Assembly (NCBI RefSeq): GCF_003050965.1
Contig: NZ_QAOU01000009.1
Span: 43,114 to 107,113 of the forward strand
Source of the DNA: Nitrosospira sp. Nsp2
GTDB taxonomy: Bacteria; Pseudomonadota; Gammaproteobacteria; Burkholderiales; Nitrosomonadaceae
Reading direction: 5' to 3'
DNA: 64,000 bases
Shown: positions 60,335 to 64,000 of the stretch, piece after piece
Layout: the number at the start of each line of letters is the position of its first letter
How positions within the stretch are numbered: the stretch's first letter is position 1
Program-made: the position numbers and the translations under genes
The notes under the pieces: generated by a model
Seen by the model: only the letters and a program-made list of their open reading frames with translations
Database searches by the model: none
Told to the model about the DNA's origin: nothing

Positions 60335-61767
60335 CCAACACTCCCCTCAAGTTTGAATCCAAGCAGCTTGGTCGCCTCGACCGCGAACTCCATTGGCAAC
60401 TGTTGAAATACATCCTTACAGAAACCATTTATGATCATCGATACCGCTTCCTCGTTGCCGATCCCGCGCTGTGCAAAGTAGAACAACTGATCCTCGCCGA
60501 TCTTGGACGTGGATGCCTCATGCTCGACCTTCGCCTCCTGGTTACGGACCTGAATGTAAGGAAACGTGTGCGCTCCGCATTGGTCGCCAATCAGCATTGA
60601 GTCGCATTGCGAATAATTTCGCGCACCAGCCGCGGTCGGAGCAATCCTGACGAGCCCCCGGTAGCTGTTATTCGAATGCCCAGCCGAGATACCTTTGCTC
60701 ACAATCGTGCTGCGAGTATTTTTTCCGATGTGGATCATTTTGGTACCGGTATCCGCCTGCTGATAATTGTTGGTGACCGCCACTGAATAGAACTCTCCGA
60801 CAGAATTGTCTCCCTGCAAAATACAGGAAGGGTACTTCCAGGTAATTGCCGAACCGGTTTCAACCTGGGTCCACGAAATACGGGAGTTGACGCCTTTGGC
60901 GAGCCCGCGCTTGGTAACAAAATTGTAAATTCCACCCAAGCCGTTTTCGTCGCCTGCGTACCAGTTCTGTACGGTCGAGTATTTGATATCGGCATTATCG
61001 AGCGCGATCAGCTCGACCACCGCGGCGTGGAGCTGGTTAGTGTCGAATTTGGGCGCGGTGCATCCTTCCAGATAAGACACTGACGCTCCTTCCTCGGCAA
61101 CTATCAAGGTACGCTCGAACTGTCCTGATTCTTCGGTATTGATGCGAAAATAGGTAGACAAATCCATCGGACACTGGACACCTTTGGGAATGAAGCAAAA
61201 CGTCCCGTCCGTGAAAACCGCCGAGTTGAGCGCAGCGTAATAATTGTCTCCCACCGGCACGACTGTGCCGAGGTATTGCCTCACCAGTTCCGGGTGCATC
61301 TGAACGGCTTCCGAAATCGAGCAGAAGATAATCCCAACCTCTGCCAGCTTCTGCTTGTAAGTCGTCGCAACTGAAACGCTATCAAAAATTACATCGACCG
61401 CGACCCCGGCAAGCGCGGCGCGCTCGTGCATTGGGACGCCAAGTTTCTCGAACGTGCGCAGCAACTCGGGATCGACTTCATCCATGCTGCTCAGTTTCTT
61501 TTTCGGCTTTGGGGCTGCGTAATAACTGATCGCCTGAAAATCAATCCTGGGATATTTTACATTTGGCCATTTCGGCTCGTCCATCTTGAGCCACTGGTGA
61601 TAGGCCTTGAGACGGAAATCCAGCATCCATGCCGGTTCGCCTTTTTTTGACGAAATGAGTTTGATGATATCTTCGTTTAGCCCTTTCGGGGCAATATCCG
61701 ACTCGATGTCGGTGACGAAACCGTGCTTGTACGGCTGATTGACCAGATTTTGTAATACTGCACTCAT
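60331..61767 (-). CDS. sufB: Fe-S assembly scaffold SufB
   Basis: 478 residues from ATG 61767 with GGAG seven bases upstream; the open frame to 61857 would add 30 residues that do not match SufB. Key blocks are [39 protein letters not shown] (core Cys), [21 protein letters not shown] and [21 protein letters not shown]. De novo cluster assembly platform with SufC and SufD. Confidence 0.96.
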   Translation of the reverse strand: MSAVLQNLVNQPYKHGFVTDIESDIAPKGLNEDIIKLISSKKGEPAWMLDFRLKAYHQWLKMDEPKWPNVKYPRIDFQAISYYAAPKPKKKLSSMDEVDPELLRTFEKLGVPMHERAALAGVAVDVIFDSVSVATTYKQKLAEVGIIFCSISEAVQMHPELVRQYLGTVVPVGDNYYAALNSAVFTDGTFCFIPKGVQCPMDLSTYFRINTEESGQFERTLIVAEEGASVSYLEGCTAPKFDTNQLHAAVVELIALDNADIKYSTVQNWYAGDENGLGGIYNFVTKRGLAKGVNSRISWTQVETGSAITWKYPSCILQGDNSVGEFYSVAVTNNYQQADTGTKMIHIGKNTRSTIVSKGISAGHSNNSYRGLVRIAPTAAGARNYSQCDSMLIGDQCGAHTFPYIQVRNQEAKVEHEASTSKIGEDQLFYFAQRGIGNEEAVSMIINGFCKDVFQQLPMEFAVEATKLLGFKLEGSVG

Positions 61768-61863
61768 GAGATTGCTCCAATATCGTTCGCGTCGAAGATG
61801 ATCACGGTAACCGTCCTTTATCGAAAGCTTCTCGACCTCCGTCTTCGTTACTCGCAAACAAGG

Positions 61864-62208
61864 CTAAACCTTGGCGGGCTCCTTCAGGCTGAAGCTTTCC
61901 CCACAGCCACACATGTGGTCAATGTTGGGGTTATCGAGGCGGAACGAATCGTTAAGACCTTCCCGTATAAAATCGACACGTGAGCCATCAAGAAACGCCA
62001 GAGTACCGGCATCGACCACCAGGCTGGCATCATGAGACGCAAAAATCTCATCACCTTGACGAAGCTCGTCAGCGTAGTCGAATGTGTAAGCAAACCCGGA
62101 GCACCCTACTTTCTTCACACCGATGCGCAAAGCCAGTCCTTTGCCCCGCTTGGCAAGTTGTTTACGGATTTGCTTTGCCGCGTTTTCGGTTAATGTTATC
62201 GCCATCAT
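61864..62208 (-). CDS. sufA: A-type iron-sulfur carrier (SufA/IscA)
   Basis: 114 residues of the HesB/IscA fold: ITLTENAAKQIRKQLAKRG, GVKKVGCSGFAYTFDYAD and the C-terminal CGCGESF give the three cluster-binding Cys. Placed between iscR and sufB, so SufA is the natural name, though IscA cannot be told apart by sequence. GGAGACA precedes the double ATG. Confidence 0.92.
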   Translation of the reverse strand: MMAITLTENAAKQIRKQLAKRGKGLALRIGVKKVGCSGFAYTFDYADELRQGDEIFASHDASLVVDAGTLAFLDGSRVDFIREGLNDSFRLDNPNIDHMCGCGESFSLKEPAKV

Positions 62209-62272
62209 TGTCTCCAGTTTCTATCCCCGTAGGACGATCAAAATGACGTAAAGTTTTGCGCCGGGTGCTTTA

Positions 62273-62806
62273 TCAGGCGGAAATTACCGCACGTTCCCGT
62301 TCGGGCATTACCTTTTCGGGCATGGTCTTGTCAGATATCACCGTGCGCATATCCAGCATCTGGACTACGCCCTTCTCTCTCAATTTACGTTCATCATGTC
62401 TTGCTTTCTGGTCATCGACCAGTTGTTTCAAACTGACCGCGCCAAGATGATCGAAAATAAGATCATTGAGCTTGACCCACAGATCGTGCGTCATGCATTT
62501 CTTGTCGTTGTGGCAATTCTCCTTGCCACTGCACTGGGTGGAGTCTATCGGTTCGTCAACCGCCAGGATAATCTCGGCGATCGAGACTTGCGCGAGATCC
62601 TTGGCGATGTAATACCCGCCGCCCGGGCCTCGAACACTGTCGACAAGCCCGCGCTGCCGCAATTTCGCGAACAATTGCTCAAGATAAGATAACGAGATTT
62701 GCTGACGCTGGCTGATTTCGGCCAGTGTCACCGGACGGGTGCTCCGCTGCATGGCCAGGTCCAACAGCGCCGTTACTGCAAACCGTCCTTTCGTTGTTAG
62801 CCTCAT
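62273..62806 (-). CDS. iscR: Rrf2-family regulator IscR
   Basis: 177 residues. Winged helix MRLTTKGRFAVTALLDLAMQ and SLSYLEQLFAKLRQRGLVDS, VRGPGGGYYIAK, then the 2Fe-2S ligands Cys92, Cys98, Cys104 and His107 (QCSGKENCHNDKKCMTHDLW), identical in position to E. coli IscR. It should repress this operon when holo, through the two type-1 sites just upstream. The C-terminus is longer than in E. coli and charged. Confidence 0.96.
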   Translation of the reverse strand: MRLTTKGRFAVTALLDLAMQRSTRPVTLAEISQRQQISLSYLEQLFAKLRQRGLVDSVRGPGGGYYIAKDLAQVSIAEIILAVDEPIDSTQCSGKENCHNDKKCMTHDLWVKLNDLIFDHLGAVSLKQLVDDQKARHDERKLREKGVVQMLDMRTVISDKTMPEKVMPERERAVISA

Positions 62807-62876
62807 AATAAACTCCTTCCTCTTACTATCGTGATTCCGTTGAAATAGAGAACATCGTCCTAAACCAAGTCGGTCA

Positions 62877-62901
62877 ATACACGACTGATTTAGTCAACTA
62901 T
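62877..62901 (-). promoter_or_regulatory. IscR type-1 binding site, promoter-proximal
   Basis: Read on the minus strand, the 25 bases start ATAGTTGACTAAATCAGTC and end TGTAT. By eye this fits 24 of 25 positions of the IscR type-1 consensus (ATASYYGACTRWWWYAGTC plus RRSTAT). It includes part of the -10 of the promoter described at 62897-62925. Confidence 0.85.
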
Positions 62902-62925
62902 AAGATACTTGATAGATTTAGTCAA
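62897..62925 (-). promoter_or_regulatory. Sigma70 promoter of the iscR-suf operon
   Basis: On the minus strand: -35 TTGACT (62925-62920), 17-bp spacer, -10 TATAGT (62902-62897). Both elements fall within the two IscR sites, so bound IscR would exclude polymerase. Leader of about 85 nt to the iscR ATG. Confidence 0.75.
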
Positions 62926-62929
62926 CTAT
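62905..62929 (-). promoter_or_regulatory. IscR type-1 binding site, upstream copy
   Basis: Same class of site, 28 bp upstream of the first. It starts ATAGTTGACTAAATC and ends TATCAAGTAT, with two mismatches to the consensus, both in the second half (TATC instead of AGTC). Covers the -35 element. Confidence 0.8.
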
Positions 62930-62991
62930 AATGCCCGCTCATGAGAGCAGAGTCACTAAAAACAGATTTAGGCCGGAGGGAGTTTATGACG

Positions 62992-63612
62992 TCAAGTGCG
63001 GCGACGCAGCCCCATATGGGCTTTCACCAATTCGATAGCCTGATGGCGAAACAGGTCTCCGCGGGTGTCTTTCACCCACATATGCAATAGACCAATAAAG
63101 AAGAGATGGGTGTCTACAGCCAGCTGGGAGGAATCGTGAGACGGGTGTAACTGATTTTGAACGCTGGCGCGTTCGTAAACCAATCGCAGTTTTTGAAAGA
63201 TACCGGAGCAATTCGACAGGATCTGCTGCAAAACCGTTGCGAACTCATCCACATATTCGCACTTGATCATCATGATTTCGTAAATTTCTCGCGTTTCGAC
63301 ACTGTCCGACAGAACTTGAATAGTCCCGCACAAAAAATTTTCGATGCAGGTAAGGGGATCTTCAGAGCCCTCAACGAGGAGCGTATCATCCATGCGATCG
63401 ATCAGTGGCAACAATACCTGCTCGCGCATGGCCTGAAACAAATCAAGTTTATTGTTGAAATGCCAATAAATTGTGCCCCGCGTGACGCCAGCCTGGAGAG
63501 CGATGTGTTCCATGGTCGTTCGGCTGACGCCGCGCACGAGGAACACCTGCCGCGCCGCCTCAATAAGCTTTTGCCGCGTTAATTCCGCGTTTTCCTTTGT
63601 TTTCCGGGCCAT
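62992..63612 (-). CDS. TetR/AcrR-family repressor
   Basis: 206 residues. N-terminal helix-turn-helix LIEAARQVFLVRGVSRTTMEHIALQAGVTRGTIYWHFNNK is diagnostic of AcrR/TtgR-type repressors of RND pumps. The ligand-binding domain follows, with a hydrophobic C-terminal helix (HLFFIGLLHMWVKDT). Divergent from a periplasmic adaptor gene, with an AcrR-like operator between them; it should respond to toxic hydrophobic compounds. Confidence 0.93.
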   Translation of the reverse strand: MARKTKENAELTRQKLIEAARQVFLVRGVSRTTMEHIALQAGVTRGTIYWHFNNKLDLFQAMREQVLLPLIDRMDDTLLVEGSEDPLTCIENFLCGTIQVLSDSVETREIYEIMMIKCEYVDEFATVLQQILSNCSGIFQKLRLVYERASVQNQLHPSHDSSQLAVDTHLFFIGLLHMWVKDTRGDLFRHQAIELVKAHMGLRRRT

Positions 63613-63636
63613 CGTTAGAAATAATTCCGATTCCTG

Positions 63637-63666
63637 TTTACATATCCAATCTTTTGTTCGTATAAT
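63637..63666 (+). promoter_or_regulatory. Promoter of the RND efflux operon
   Basis: -35 TTTACA (63637-63642), 18-bp spacer, perfect -10 TATAAT (63661-63666). It drives the adaptor gene starting at 63759. Confidence 0.75.
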
Positions 63667-63667
63667 T

Positions 63668-63691
63668 TACATACATACATGAATGTATGCA
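63668..63691. promoter_or_regulatory. AcrR-like operator
   Basis: 24-bp imperfect palindrome opening TACATACAT and containing TGAATGTATG, by eye about 20 of 24 positions identical to the E. coli AcrR site. It begins one base after the -10 and so covers the transcription start, ideal for repression by the adjacent TetR-family protein. Confidence 0.8.
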
Positions 63692-63758
63692 ACAGATTTG
63701 TGTGCTTTCGTATGCAACAGATTCGTTTAACCCGCTCGTTTTACCGGATGGAGCTAAG

Positions 63759-64000
63759 ATGTCAGATGCCGGACAATATAAAAATAACCGAAGCGACCAA
63801 TTAATGGTCGGTAACTGGACGCTAACTTTAGTCGCTATTATATGCATTGCGCTAACCGCGTGCAGCAAAAATGATCAGGCTGCAGCTCAGCCATCTGCGG
63901 GCACGGCGCTTCCTGTCAGCGTAATTGAAGTTCGGCCGACCAGTGTGCCGATCAGCGCAGAGGCGGTTGCTCAAACCGAAGGGGCCAAGGAGGTTGAAAT
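63759..64000 (+). CDS. RND efflux periplasmic adaptor (AcrA/MexA-like), 5' part
   Basis: 80 codons are visible and the frame runs off the window. ATG 63759 has GGAG five bases upstream. After a polar stretch, a signal sequence ends in a lipobox (IALTAC), so the mature protein starts at a lipidated Cys followed by SKNDQAAAQPSAG. PVSVIEVRPTSVPISAEAVAQTEG is the typical first strand pair of membrane-fusion proteins. It probably continues with the pump and outer-membrane factor genes outside the window. Confidence 0.88.
   Translation, partial: MSDAGQYKNNRSDQLMVGNWTLTLVAIICIALTACSKNDQAAAQPSAGTALPVSVIEVRPTSVPISAEAVAQTEGAKEVE

Overview
The window reads as chromosomal DNA of a betaproteobacterium. 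The closest fit is an ammonia oxidiser of the Nitrosomonadaceae (Nitrosospira-like). This is inferred from the gene set and protein style: PPi-dependent phosphofructokinase beside a K+-independent H+-pyrophosphatase, an SbtA/SbtB bicarbonate-uptake pair, an IscR-controlled suf operon, and the orn-M48-pterin dehydratase-rsgA run. No rRNA, tRNA, amo or rubisco gene is present to prove it.

Layout. 1-4.7 kb: end of a leucyl aminopeptidase, holC, a small conserved gene, valS, adk. 4.9-8.4 kb: pfp and hppA, both using pyrophosphate as energy currency, closed by a strong terminator. 8.4-12.7 kb: small metabolic, membrane and hypothetical genes (HbpS/GlcG-like, AI-2E family, two SDRs, YbjQ-like). 12.7-16.9 kb: a Fur-boxed Fe3+ ABC importer (binding protein, fused permease, ATPase). 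17-24.7 kb, minus strand: MltB lipoprotein, an AddAB-type helicase-nuclease pair, 7Fe ferredoxin. 24.9-37.1 kb: a glycogen island (two GH57 enzymes, glgC, glgB, glgA, glgP). 37.2-40.4 kb: orn, an M48 protease, pterin dehydratase, rsgA.

40.5-49.4 kb is the loosest-packed part. It has AT-rich gaps, structured repeats, an orphan IS630-like DNA-binding protein and a possible group II intron fragment. It also carries what looks like an inorganic-carbon acquisition set: a SulP transporter with a universal stress protein, a miniature beta-carbonic-anhydrase-like protein, and SbtA with its PII-like partner SbtB. A short motif (TGTGAAG) recurs in several of the AT-rich gaps.

49.4-55.6 kb: a two-component system, hemE, dgt, aroB, hemJ. 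55.9-62.8 kb: a complete suf operon on the minus strand in transcription order iscR-sufA-sufB-sufC-sufD-sufS-sufU-nfu, with translational overlaps, preceded by two tandem IscR type-1 sites laid over a sigma70 promoter. 63-64 kb: a TetR/AcrR repressor divergent from the start of an RND efflux operon, with an AcrR-like operator just downstream of a near-consensus promoter.

Most notable items: adk has no ATG, GTG or usable TTG and probably starts at ATC; the carbon-acquisition island; the tandem IscR sites; an in-frame stretch of about 109 codons in front of the signal peptide of the iron-binding protein; and a long inverted repeat between sbtA and sbtB.
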